Positions 34,285 through 44,135 of a stretch of 64,000 bases of DNA are shown here, one piece after another; positions within the stretch are counted from its first letter, which is position 1, and each line of letters starts with the position of its first letter. The translations under genes and the position numbers were made by a program. The stretch comes from Lycium barbarum (taxonomy: Eukaryota > Streptophyta > Magnoliopsida > Solanales > Solanaceae), in assembly GCF_019175385.1 (NCBI RefSeq), contig NC_083344.1, positions 3,200,965-3,264,964 of the forward strand. The letters run 5' to 3'. Below the pieces are notes generated by a model that saw only the letters and a program-made list of their open reading frames with translations, was not told where the DNA came from and did no database searches.

Positions 34285-35122
34285 TCTATATATAATATAA
34301 AGCTAGGCATAGACAAGGTGATGCGACACCTCTCTATGGCCTAGAATTGCATTTATCGTTTTTGTGATTTTTCTGCCTTTTTATCCTAATTTTCTGTTCA
34401 ACAATTTTTCTTAAAAATATATAAATGGCTAAATAAATATTTAATTAATGAGAAAGACGTTTTAAAGGTGACAAATGAAAGAATTTAGTCCTTTAGGTTT
34501 CTTCCCATAAATTGTAACAGTATACTTCATGAAATAATTTGCAATAATGATCTCATCAATTACTTAAGTAACTGAAGTGACGTTTAGAAAATGCAAGATG
34601 ATAAGATTTTAGTCCTCTCCATTCTCTTTCCCGAAATTGTAATGGCAGAAAGCTATTATTTATATCATGATATACTTTTCCAAAAATATCTCATCATATC
34701 CAATGACTTGATGAAGCAATTGTTTTAGGGGAATAAGGCGTTGTCAACCCAAGATCATGCTTATGGCAGTGGAAAAAGACAAGATAGGATCTAAGGAATT
34801 TCATTCTACTTGGTATGCATTTGGGCTCTCTATCATTTTCATGTGCTTGCCAATTGCCACTCATATCTATCGATTCTTTTAGCTCACTGATTTTGTTGTT
34901 TAAGCTTCATTATTTACATTGTTATTCTAGACTCTATTGAAAAGATTGTCTACAATTTAACTCACCAACGGGTAGCTCTCTATTGTAGACAAAAGAGTAC
35001 GTATTTCATGAAGGTTGTAGACAAATGACGGACCGGAAGTATTAGGGATATGATAATAGCGTGCAAATATTTAATGGTTTTTGATGCCGCTCAGCCAAAA
35101 GCATGTTATGAACCGATGAAAA
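34285..35122 (+). mobile_element. Helitron B, 5' portion
   Basis: Begins TCTATATATAATATAAAGC followed by TAGGCATAGACAAGGTGATG, almost the same as Helitron A's 5' end. A matching CTAG-type 3' end was not found before a third 5'-like end at 35123, so the true length is unknown and the end given here is only the limit of the next copy. Confidence 0.55.
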
Positions 35123-35725
35123 TCTATCTATAATATAAAGTTAGGCATTAAGGAAGTGATGTGGAACCTATTTTTGGCTAAGGATCCTATTTATCTTTAT
35201 TTTTTTTCATTGTTTTGGCTTTTTCCTTTTTTTGTTTTATTAGTCTCTAAACATTTTTGTTAAAACTTTCTCCTTTCCCAATAATAAAGGTGGTTTATTT
35301 GTATTAAATTTATTAGTAATAGCGAATAAGTTTTCCTCACGTCTAAGATCAGTAGATCACTAACTCTTCTTTTGTCCTTCTCTTTTAATGTGATTAATTT
35401 CTAGTAAATTTATGAGCAAAAGTAAATAACACTCCCTCTCCCCCACGACTTTATCAATAAAAGCAAAGATCACTACTCATTCTTTTCATTAATTAAAAAA
35501 AATGAAAACTCAAAATTCATTATTAAAGGGAAACAATTCGCATACTGAAATACTACAACTATTACTGCAATTCATGATTAAACGATAAATCATAATGATT
35601 TAATAACATGGGTTTTCAGTTACTAAACTCTTTGAAAGAATCAAACTTACTTTGTGCATTTTCACATCTATATAAAGGTTTTCACATTATCATCAACCGA
35701 TTAACAAGACTCGGTTTGAAATTTT
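35123..35725 (+). mobile_element. Third Helitron 5' end with following sequence
   Basis: TCTATCTATAATATAAAGTTAGGC followed by a diverged version of the GTGATGTGG...CCTATTT..GGCTAAGGATCC start seen in A and B. No 3' end was identified before the TRIM. Confidence 0.4.
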
Positions 35726-36322
35726 TGTTGAGCTAAAACGGCCCAAAGATACTCTTAACATGATGTGATATTGTCTGCTTTGGGCCAAGCCCGCACGGTT
35801 TTTCCCAAAAAGGCCTCACATCATTAAGAGTATCCAACTCCTTATAAATAGCTCATTTTTCTTTTCAGCTACCAATGTAGTACTTTGTTCGCACACCCAA
35901 CAATCTCCCCCTCGAACTAAGTTTCACGTGGCTCATTATCATACGACGGGTTAGAGATTCAACATATCTGTGTGCCATCCACATTGTCAGAGTATTTACG
36001 GTCACCCAAGCCCAAAGGTTGTGAATGCGTCTTCAAAGCTACGGGTAAAGGTCGTAAACCGGCCCATAGGGCACTAAGTCGGGCCCCACGCCACACTCTA
36101 CCATCTTCATACTCGTCCCGCTAAACCATTGGCTCTAATACCAGTTGTTGAGCTAAAACGGTTCAAAGATACTCTTAACATGATGTGATATTGTCCGCTT
36201 TGTGCCAAGCCCGCACGGTTTTCCCCAAAAAGGCCTCACATCATTAAGAGTATCCAACTCCTTATAAATAGCTCCTTTTTCTTTTCAGCTACCAATGTGG
36301 TACTTTGTTCGCACACTCAACA
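35726..36322 (-). mobile_element. TRIM retrotransposon with 177-bp LTRs
   Basis: LTRs at 35726-35902 and 36146-36322 differ at few positions, start TGTTGAG and end CAACA. The target duplication ATTTT is at 35721-35725 and 36323-36327. On the minus strand the primer-binding site reads TGGTATTAGAGCC (36131-36144), close to the tRNA-iMet complement TGGTATCAGAGC, and a purine tract CGAGGGGGAGAT adjoins the 3' LTR. The 243-bp interior encodes nothing. Each LTR holds a near-palindrome around GATACTCTTA.CATGATGTGA / TCACATCATTAAGAGTATC and a TATAAATAGC word. Confidence 0.9.
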
Positions 36323-36327
36323 ATTTT

Positions 36328-36898
36328 TTGGCAGAAAAATGATTGATAATGGAATAAAAAGAAAGTTTTGCAAGGTTTGATGAAATGAAACATGAAATAA
36401 AGAAGGTTACAAAGGCGTTGGGCGATGGTGGAGAGGACTTTGGACAACTGAGGTGACGAAGAGCCATTAGTTTGAATCTATTGAGGTTTTTATAATTGAA
36501 GAAAAAACTATTCAAGAAAGAATGGAAACTGCAAAAAAAAGTAAATAGAGAATCGAAATCAGATGAGGAATAAATAATGAAAAAGTGAAACCCGGATCAG
36601 AATCGAAGTGGAGTATCTGAAGAAATTTTCAAAAATGAATAGTATGTATTGAGGCTCGGACAAAGTTTTTCCTTCCTTATCAAAGTTTGTTACTTTTTTT
36701 TACAAAGAAGTGATTCACTTTTTATAATATTCAAAATCATAGCAATAATTTTAAAAGTTATAAGTCGACTGATATTTCATGCTAACTTGGATGTGCTTAA
36801 TCTGCTCATACAAATATTATATGTACAAGACTACTTAATTCCCAAAAAAATGGTTTTGTGTGGCTTATAACTTTTACTTTCAAATAACTATAAAAAGA
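36328..36898. other. Spacer, no gene recognised
   Basis: Two open frames of 73-76 codons on opposite strands have no motif. Nothing further is supported. Confidence 0.35.
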
Positions 36899-36982
36899 CA
36901 AAAAAAAAAAAAAAAAAAAAAAAAGAAAGGAAAAGGCGTACCAAGTCGCTAAAACACATGATTAAAGAGGGAAAAATAGAAA
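36899..36982. repeat. A-run plus 55-bp sequence, left copy of a flank repeat
   Basis: An A-run of about 25 is followed by GGAAAAGGCGTACCAAGTCG and on to GGGAAAAATAGAAA. The same 55 bp occur at 38288-38343, also after an A-run, on the far side of the Harbinger-like element. Confidence 0.9.
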
Positions 36983-37004
36983 ACCAAAAAACTAAAGAAA
37001 CTAA

Positions 37005-38260
37005 GGGCTTGTTTGGAAAGCCACCTGGTAATTGGAATTGGTGTAATTACTAGGGTAGTAATTACACAGCCTAATAATTACACAGTAGTGTAATTACAAC
37101 GACCTGTTTGTTTGTCATAACGTACTTACAGTGTAATTACAAGCGTGTTGTTTGGTTGCACAAGTGTAATTACACAGTCAGTTTAATTTAAAAATAAAAT
37201 TTAATTATAAAAAATTTAAAATTAATATTTAAAAAATATTGTGTTTATAAATGATATTAAATTAGTTATTTAATAACACATTGTTTCTTGAAAATATATT
37301 AATTAATAATCATATATTTGTAACTAATATTGTAACAAAAATAATTGATATATATTTTTCAAATTAATATTTAATTTTAATTAATTATAAAACTTAAAAG
37401 AAGACTTTTTTTTGTGAGAACGTCATGGATTGGATGTTTGACAAAAAAATAATATTAATAAATATAATATCATAACATTATTCAAATGTTTGACATAAAA
37501 AATCCATCAAATGTAAGTGAAAAATAAACAACATGCAATGTGAAAGCAAATAACTTAAAATTGAAAATATAACCTAAATTCAAAATCCAAAAGAAAAAGT
37601 TCAACATAATACTCTTATGTCAAATTCCAACATTACATAAGTAAGTTCCAACGTAACTTAAGTAAATAATTCAAAAGAAAGGAAAAATATAAGTCTATAA
37701 CCCCATTCACAATGAAATTCTACTTTAATAACGTCACCCGTTATATGTCAAGTTTGTTAATAACTCATTCTTTCCAATATTAAGAGGTGTAGTTTCAAAT
37801 ATTAGAATAATAACACGGTTATGCTAAATGAATAAAATAAAAACATAAAAAAATACGAGCAATTATATGGAATCACAAGAAGTAAAGGTTGGGAATGAAA
37901 AGAAAGAAAATGAAAAATAAATAATATAAAAAGAAAAATACATTTTAAAAAATAAAAATAAAAATAAAAGTAAAAATAAAAAATAAATTAAAATAATAGA
38001 AATAAAAAAATATTAAAAATCAAAAAAATTAAAATAATAGAAATAAAATAAATTAAAAATAAAAATAAATTAAAGTAAAAAAATAAACAAACTAAAAAGT
38101 AACCCTGTAATTACACCCAATTCTCAGCCCCCCTTGAGAATTGGAGAGTGTAATTACACCCAATTCCCACCTAACTGTGTAATTAATTGGTCAAACAAAC
38201 AGGCCAAACTGTGTAATTACACCCAATTCCAATTACCTGGGTGGCTTTCCAAACAGGCCC
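37005..38260. mobile_element. PIF/Harbinger-like non-autonomous element
   Basis: Ends GGGCTTGTTTGGAAAGCCAC and the complement GTGGCTTTCCAAACAGGCCC, flanked by TAA on both sides, the PIF/Harbinger target duplication. Subterminal GTGTAATTACACCCAATTCC-like repeats occur at both ends. The 1.26-kb interior is extremely A/T-rich and codes for nothing. Confidence 0.8.
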
Positions 38261-38287
38261 TAAAGAAAACCAAAAAAAAAAAAAAAC

Positions 38288-38343
38288 AAGGAAAAGGCGT
38301 ACCAAGTCGCTAAAACACATGATTAAAGAGGGAAAAATAGAAA
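38288..38343. repeat. Right copy of the 55-bp flank repeat
   Basis: Identical or nearly so to 36927-36982; see there. Confidence 0.9.
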
Positions 38344-39815
38344 GGAAAAAAATGAAAAATATACTTAAAAAAGTAAAATGCAAATATGCATATATAATTT
38401 TTATAGATACATATAAAAAGATGTAGTTTATCTTTCCTATTTGCAAAATCTTTTCTATCTAAAGATTTTTCTTATAACTGCATGAAGCGTGAACAAGTTT
38501 ACTAGTTCGAAATAAAGAAATGAAAATCTCAAGAGCACCAAAGAAAATAATGAAAGTTAAGGAAGTCATTTACATGATTCATTAGAATAAGGGGCTGATA
38601 TTGCACATTATGTGCAGATAGTGTACCTCCTACTTTCTACTTGAACTATATATAGGTAAAACTGTAAAATAGACGTTAAATTTATGTATACTTATTTAAT
38701 ATATAAACTCCGCACTTATTTATTTCAAATGAGTAGTGTATTCGTGTTTTTTTTTTTGGCTGACCGACTTAAAATTCTAAATCTTCTTTTATAAATGCGT
38801 ATATGTGTACACTGTGTTGAAATGATGACTAGTTGCTATCACAACATCATAACTGTACTGATTATTACTAATTGAAAAGAACTTGAAATAAGACATTCCT
38901 TTTGTAATACTTCATGTTCTATTTATTGCCTTGAAAAAATGCATAGAAAGGTGAGCAAGAAGTCATTTTCTCATTCAATTTTTTTTCTCATTTTCATTCA
39001 AAGCTTCACCAGTATTACTCGAAAATGGTTTGTTTTTGTATTTATTTGAAGTTTATCTAGTATATCTCCCCATCTTTGTGGTCTACGTTAGTGTTTACTT
39101 AATTTTTTTTTTTTTTAATCAAGAAATTCCCAAGGATCAGTGCCACATATTTTGACACTCGTGGATGGTTATAAGCTCTTCCCTTCCACTTTTCTTAACT
39201 ATAATACCAGAATTTTGTTTGCAATAGAGTTCAGACATATGGCATACGATCTAATCCATATATCATGTGGTACACTCCTATCATTAGATCAAAGCTTTGG
39301 GGCCATTGCTTAATCAAAGATAAACATGAAGTTTGGAACAATCAAATCATACCAAGGCTGCTTTTAACAGTAAACGAATATCTTTGTCACTTTCATTAAT
39401 TCAGTAGATATTGTACAAATATGTACAAAAAGATCAATATCAGTAAACACTAAAGTCAAAGTTGGAAAGTGGTAAAGGGAAAAAAAAACGCCTCGTCATC
39501 ATTAGGAAACTTGACATGAACAACGTGTTCCCAGTAGATCTTTTTTTCTTTTTGAAGGATCTGACAACTTATGCTGATACTTTCCAATTAACTTTTTTTG
39601 AGGATCCGACAACTCATGCAAGAACTTTTCTAACGGACTGGATGCTGCTTCAACTAAAAAAATTCCCAAAACTGTAGCAAAACTTGGCCTTTCGGAGAGG
39701 GCTAATCTCTATGTTATCTTGTGCTTTCCTTTTTGTACATATCTATATTTTTTCACAAAATTAATTTACACCTGTTTTTTTTTTTTTTTGGGGTCTTCTA
39801 TATGATTCTATTGAA
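38344..39815. other. Intergenic region downstream of the YUCCA gene
   Basis: AT-rich with T-runs near 38742, 39102 and 39775. A 71-codon frame at 39462-39677 has no motif. The last about 200 bp probably contain the YUCCA 3' untranslated region. Confidence 0.4.
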
Positions 39816-42161
39816 TCAAAAGGTTGAGATGCATCTTATATGTGTAGAATTTTTTTGCTTAAGATCTTCTTGGTAAATTTTGCCAATATCTTGTGCAATT
39901 TTAATAGCATCAGCAGAAGCACCAGATAGCCCTCTCCTTGCGAAACCAACTGCATATAACCCAGATTTTCCTTTCCAGCTATTTGGCAATGGTGCTTTTG
40001 GGAACCCTTCGTTGGAAAAGAATTCACTTTCCTGTATAAAAAATAACAAAACAAAATTAGGCCACTATTCAAGAATCTTCAATAAATCTTTTACATTAGT
40101 CAATTTGATCCTCGTACTTGCACAACTTTCTAGTGCTGACCCCTCAACTCGACGGGTTCTCAAACAGACACCATAACTCGGTCTTACCGAGGAAAATGTG
40201 TGTTTTGACCAAGCTAAGTGTTTGAGAATCCATCGAGTTAAGAGGTTAGCATCCCTGCAAGTACGGTGTTAATTTAGGTACTAATAGCATGTTTGACTAA
40301 GTTTTTGGAGTCTAAAAGTGCTCTTTTTTAAGTTTTTATTTTATAAAGTTGAGGCGTTTGACCAAACTTTTAGGAAAAACATAAAAAAAATTCCCAGAAA
40401 TACTTTTGGAACCATGAACAACCACAAATTGCTGCTCTAATATTGACAAAAGTGATTTTCAATTTGATTAGTCAAACTCAAATTGTTATTCTTCAAAAGA
40501 TTTTTTGAAAAGCACTTCTGACAAAAACACTTTTCAAGATAAACAGATAATTGAAAGCTTGGCCAAAGAAGCTTTTAGCCTAAATAAAAGAAGTTATAAC
40601 AATTTGACAAGAATAGAACATTTTCTCACCTGTAGCCAATAAGGGACATTGCTGCAATAACCAGTAGCAAGAACAACAGAATCAATTTCAAGTTTTTCAC
40701 CATCGACAAGTTCAACAGTGCCACATGAAAATTTCTTGATTCCAGGGACAACATTAATTTTTCTTGATCTAATTTTTTCCAATGCACCAATGTCCAAAAC
40801 AGGAGTTTTCCCTTGTGTGTTCTTGAGTTCCAATGGTCCAAGTTTTGGCCTTTTTAGTCCATATTTCTCAATGTTACCAAGAATGAACCATGTCAAAATG
40901 AGTAGAATTTTGTCAACTAGCCAAAGTGGTAGCCATTTCATCATAAACATAGCCAACTCGAATATTGATTTTCCAAAGATTTCTCTGGGCAGTACATGAA
41001 CCTGAAGAAGAAAAACAGAACAAGACACTATCAGAATCCAAATTTCATCGTTTCTTTTTCAGGGAAGTTACACAGTTAGCCGCTCGACCAAAAATATTAA
41101 CAACCCTAGCGTGTATATATCCACACACACACTAATTATACACCGCTGCACACATATTATATATCTGCCGTATTCTGTGCAAAAGCTGCCCCCCCCCCCC
41201 CCCCCTCCCTCTCCCCCAACACCAAAACTTACTACTTTCACTTTTTATGAACAGTTATTTGTAGCTACTATCGTTTATATGACCTAATAGTGTACAAATT
41301 CTTTTACATTGTCGGTTAGAAGAGTTTGACTTACACATATCGACACTGTAAATAAATTTTTACACTATTAAGGTACCAAAAGATAACTACAAATAAATCA
41401 TCCACAATAAGTGAGATTACTACTCTGAAGAGTATGAGAGGTAACCTGCTACAACAGGTTAAAGTACCGTAATATATTGTAAATTTACGTTGTCAGTGCA
41501 TATAACTTACCGAGCTACGACAAACCAATGATGGTTGAGCATTATGATTGCAAAGATCAAGAGATATTTCCATGCCGGAATTCCTACAACCAACAACAAG
41601 AACTTTCTTCCCACTAAACTTTTCACCAGACTTGTAATCACAAGCATGAATAACTTCACCTCCAAATTCTTTTAATCCTTCAATATTAGGCACAACTTTC
41701 TCAGCATTTTCACCTGTAGCCACAACAAGCCACTGGCAAATATATTCAACTTCTGAGCCACTTGGAGAAATAGTTTTCACCCTCCACAACTTGCAAGATT
41801 GGTCATATTTTGCAAATTGGACACGCTCATTGAACATTGGGTTGATGTCAAATTTTCTAGCATATGATTCAAGATAATCAATGAATTGTTTCTTTGTGGG
41901 GTACTCAGGGTAGAGTTGTGGAAATGGGAAATTGGGTAATTGGCAGAATTGTTTAGGGAGGTGTAATTTTAATCTATCATAAGTGTTTTTCTGCCATAAT
42001 GATGCAATGCAATCTGATTTTTCCAAGATTACAAATGAGACTCCTTGTTCTTTTAAGCAAGCTCCCACAGCTAGTCCTGATGGACCTGCACCTACAATAA
42101 CAGGGCCATTTACCCATACACATCTACTAGAAAAGAAATCTTGATCGTTGAAGCTAACCAT
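39816..42161 (-). CDS. YUCCA flavin-containing monooxygenase (YUC3/5/7/8/9-like)
   Basis: Family role: converts indole-3-pyruvate to indole-3-acetic acid with FAD, NADPH and O2, the last step of the main auxin route. Exons on the minus strand: 41511-42161, 40630-41001 and 39816-40031, all phase 0 with GT-AG introns, giving 412 residues, the usual YUC length. FAD-binding GAGPSG lies at residues 24-29, [10 protein letters not shown] near 145-154, an FMO-type [11 protein letters not shown] near 166-175, the NADPH-binding motif at 191-196 and [13 protein letters not shown] near the end of exon 2. The end KSGLYAVGF...[14 protein letters not shown] and tail HIRCISTF resemble the YUC8/9 group. Odd point: the NADPH motif reads GCRNSG rather than GCGNSG (AGG at 41583-41585). 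Start chosen at [10 protein letters not shown]; an in-frame ATG 51 nt upstream (42212) is possible but adds residues not expected in the family. A MULE sits about 0.4 kb upstream. Confidence 0.9.
40086..40590. mobile_element. Two MITE-like blocks in YUCCA intron 2
   Basis: Block one (about 40100-40262) is a hairpin: TGATCCTCGTACTTGCA at the left and TGCAAGTACGG at the right. Block two (about 40285-40580) has GTTTGACTAAGTTTTTGG at one end and CTTGGCCAAAGAAGC at the other, with AAAAGTGCT/AGCACTTCTG inside; a relative lies at 50340-50645. Neither interferes with the splice sites. Confidence 0.45.
41189..41205. repeat. C17 homopolymer in YUCCA intron 1
   Basis: Follows AAAAGCTG and precedes TCCCTCTCCCCC. 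Intronic, no coding effect seen. Confidence 0.9.
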
Positions 42162-42172
42162 ATTTTCTTTCT

Positions 42173-42422
42173 TGTGAAAAAGTCGACTACTTACTTTGGA
42201 AGTAGAACACAAACCTAATTCCGCTATTCTGAATTTTTATTGAGCAGAATGGTGGTGTTTGAAGACTTGAAAGTAGAGGAAATTGGTTTAAGTTCGTCTT
42301 TGAAGTGGTTTTTTTTTTAGTGAAAAAGTTGATGACTGACTTTGAAAACAGAACACGAGCCTATTTATGCTATTCGAGATTTTTCCTGAGCAATTGTAGT
42401 GTCTGAATACTTGAATATGAAG
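42173..42422 (-). repeat. Tandem duplication in the YUCCA 5' leader
   Basis: Two diverged units of about 105 bp, spaced about 146 bp, share GTGAAAAAGT.GA, ACTTTG.AA.AGAACAC, CTATTC and TTTTT..TGAGCA. on the plus strand. They lie between the start codon and the TATA-like box, so they would be transcribed as 5' untranslated sequence. Confidence 0.6.
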
Positions 42423-42552
42423 TAATAAATAGTTGAATCTCAGTGAATTGTGGCAGCAAAAACACTCCGTGGATGTGTACTTAAAGGTGTGAATGTTATA
42501 AAGAGAGAGAGAGTTGAAGATGTGTTTTGAAGGGAATTGGAGGAGGTGGAAG

Positions 42553-42562
42553 GTGTTTAAAT
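42553..42562 (-). promoter_or_regulatory. TATA-like box of the YUCCA gene
   Basis: On the minus strand TCTATTTAAACACC, about 390 bp before the chosen ATG. It lies only about 5-15 bp from the target duplication of the inserted MULE (42568-42577), which sits on its upstream side. Confidence 0.4.
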
Positions 42563-42577
42563 AGATACAAGTGAGAT

Positions 42578-42737
42578 GAATCCGCGACTTAAGTAGCACA
42601 AAAAAAAAAAGTTGAACCAAACTAGTACAAAAAAAAAACACATTAATAGGTTTCACACACGAATTTCGTGCGTGAAAAGACCAAGCTGCAAAAATGCATT
42701 TTGGGCCTTTCACGCACGAAATTCGTGCGTGAAGCAG
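42578..42737 (+). repeat. Left TIR of the MULE
   Basis: Contains two palindromes, near 42652-42679 and 42710-42737 (TTCACGCACGAAATTCGTG and its continuation), separated by GACCAAGCTGCAAAAATGC. Mirrors 46163-46298. Confidence 0.85.
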
Positions 42738-43839
42738 GTGACCATAAAACCGACCCCTCCTTCCCCACCACAGATCCCGACTGTTCACCCCCACCACACC
42801 CCCACCCGCCATCAACGACCATTTCAGGTGGTCCCTAACCCCCAAAACGCTATTTTGTTGCTATTTTTCAATCCAAAACTCAATATTCTTGGTATATTGA
42901 AGTGTAAGAACAGGTTTCTAAGGTTAGATTTTGGAATATAGCGGTGCAGAGCTCATTTTGAAAACTCAAAAAACACCTTCATTCTAGGTATTTTACTACG
43001 AATTTTTTATTACATTGCTAAATATATTATTACCTTAGGACGGATCTGTGGTGGATTGCGCTTTTTTTTTGCGCGTTGTTGGGCAATGGGCGCGGGAACT
43101 GCCCAGTGGGTGCGGACTGCCCCCTTTAAATTTTTTATTTTTTTAATTTGTTTATCTATTATTATTTAGTTAATTATTTATTGCTTGTTTATTTAGTATT
43201 TGTTAATTGTTCGATTAGCGACTTAAATATTATTAATTGTTAGACTAGCTATTTCAATTGTTAGATTGGCTAATTATTTATTTAGTTTTTGCTAAGGCAA
43301 TTGTTTATTTGTTAATAATTTCTTAATTGTTTCATTAGTTAATTAATTGTTTATTTGTTAAATATATGATAATAATTTATTAATTTTTTGATTAGTTACT
43401 TAATTGTTTATTTATTAAATATATGATAATAACTTGTTAATTATTTGATTAGTTAGTTAATTGTTTATTTATTAATTATTTATACTAATTGTATGCTAAC
43501 TAATTGTTAATTATTTGACTTATTAATTTTTAATCTTTATATTTTAGGATTGAAAACCCTTAGTTTAGGATTCATAACCCGTAGCTTAGGATTGAAAACC
43601 CTTAATATAATTTTCGATAAAATATTACATAACTAATATTACTTGTTAATGATTTATTTAAAATACGTAAAATAGATGGGTCACCACAATCCTTAATAAA
43701 ATTTTCCATAAAAGATTACATAACTAATATTACTTGTTAATGATTGATTTAAAATACGTAAAACAGATGGGTCACCACAATCCCTAATAAATTTTTTGAT
43801 AAATTACATAACTAATACTACTTGTTAATGATTGATTTA

Positions 43840-44135
43840 AAATGCATAAAACAGATGGATCACCACCCTCTCGATCCGGGGCCCTTCGACCGAGAGTTAT
43901 TGTATCTTCAGCCCGAGCATAGGTCGCAACATATATGGACATCTGACCTGCAGCCTGAGTCTCAGGTCCGTACCCGGTTAGGGGACTCAACATGGGAGAT
44001 CTTAGTTGCTCGCCCCCCCCCCCCCCCCCCCCCACATCCTCGTGTCATATACTACGTCGGGGCGGTATTTACCGGTGCGTCGAAGTTGGTCGGGTACAGC
44101 ACGATAGGTCGCTAGTGACGACATTGATTGAGAGG
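43840..44135 (+). pseudogene. Plant mobile domain (MAIN-like) N-terminal fragment
   Basis: The frame from 43852 reads MDHHPLDPGPFDRELLYLQPEHRSQ..., the typical start of plant mobile domain proteins, with QHIW, STWEILVARP and HPRV following. A C21 run (44013-44033) lies inside and turns the middle into a Pro stretch. The frame stops at 44115, just before LVTTLIERW in another frame, again a PMD motif. The rest of the domain is missing. PMD-MULE fusions are known in plants; here the fused part is a remnant. Confidence 0.6.

Noticed and set aside
39462..39677. 71-codon frame downstream of YUCCA
   Set aside because: No motif, no promoter and low-complexity surroundings.
42288..42941. Frames of 185 and 109 codons upstream of the YUCCA gene
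   Set aside because: They run through the MULE terminal palindromes and the duplicated leader and have no domain.
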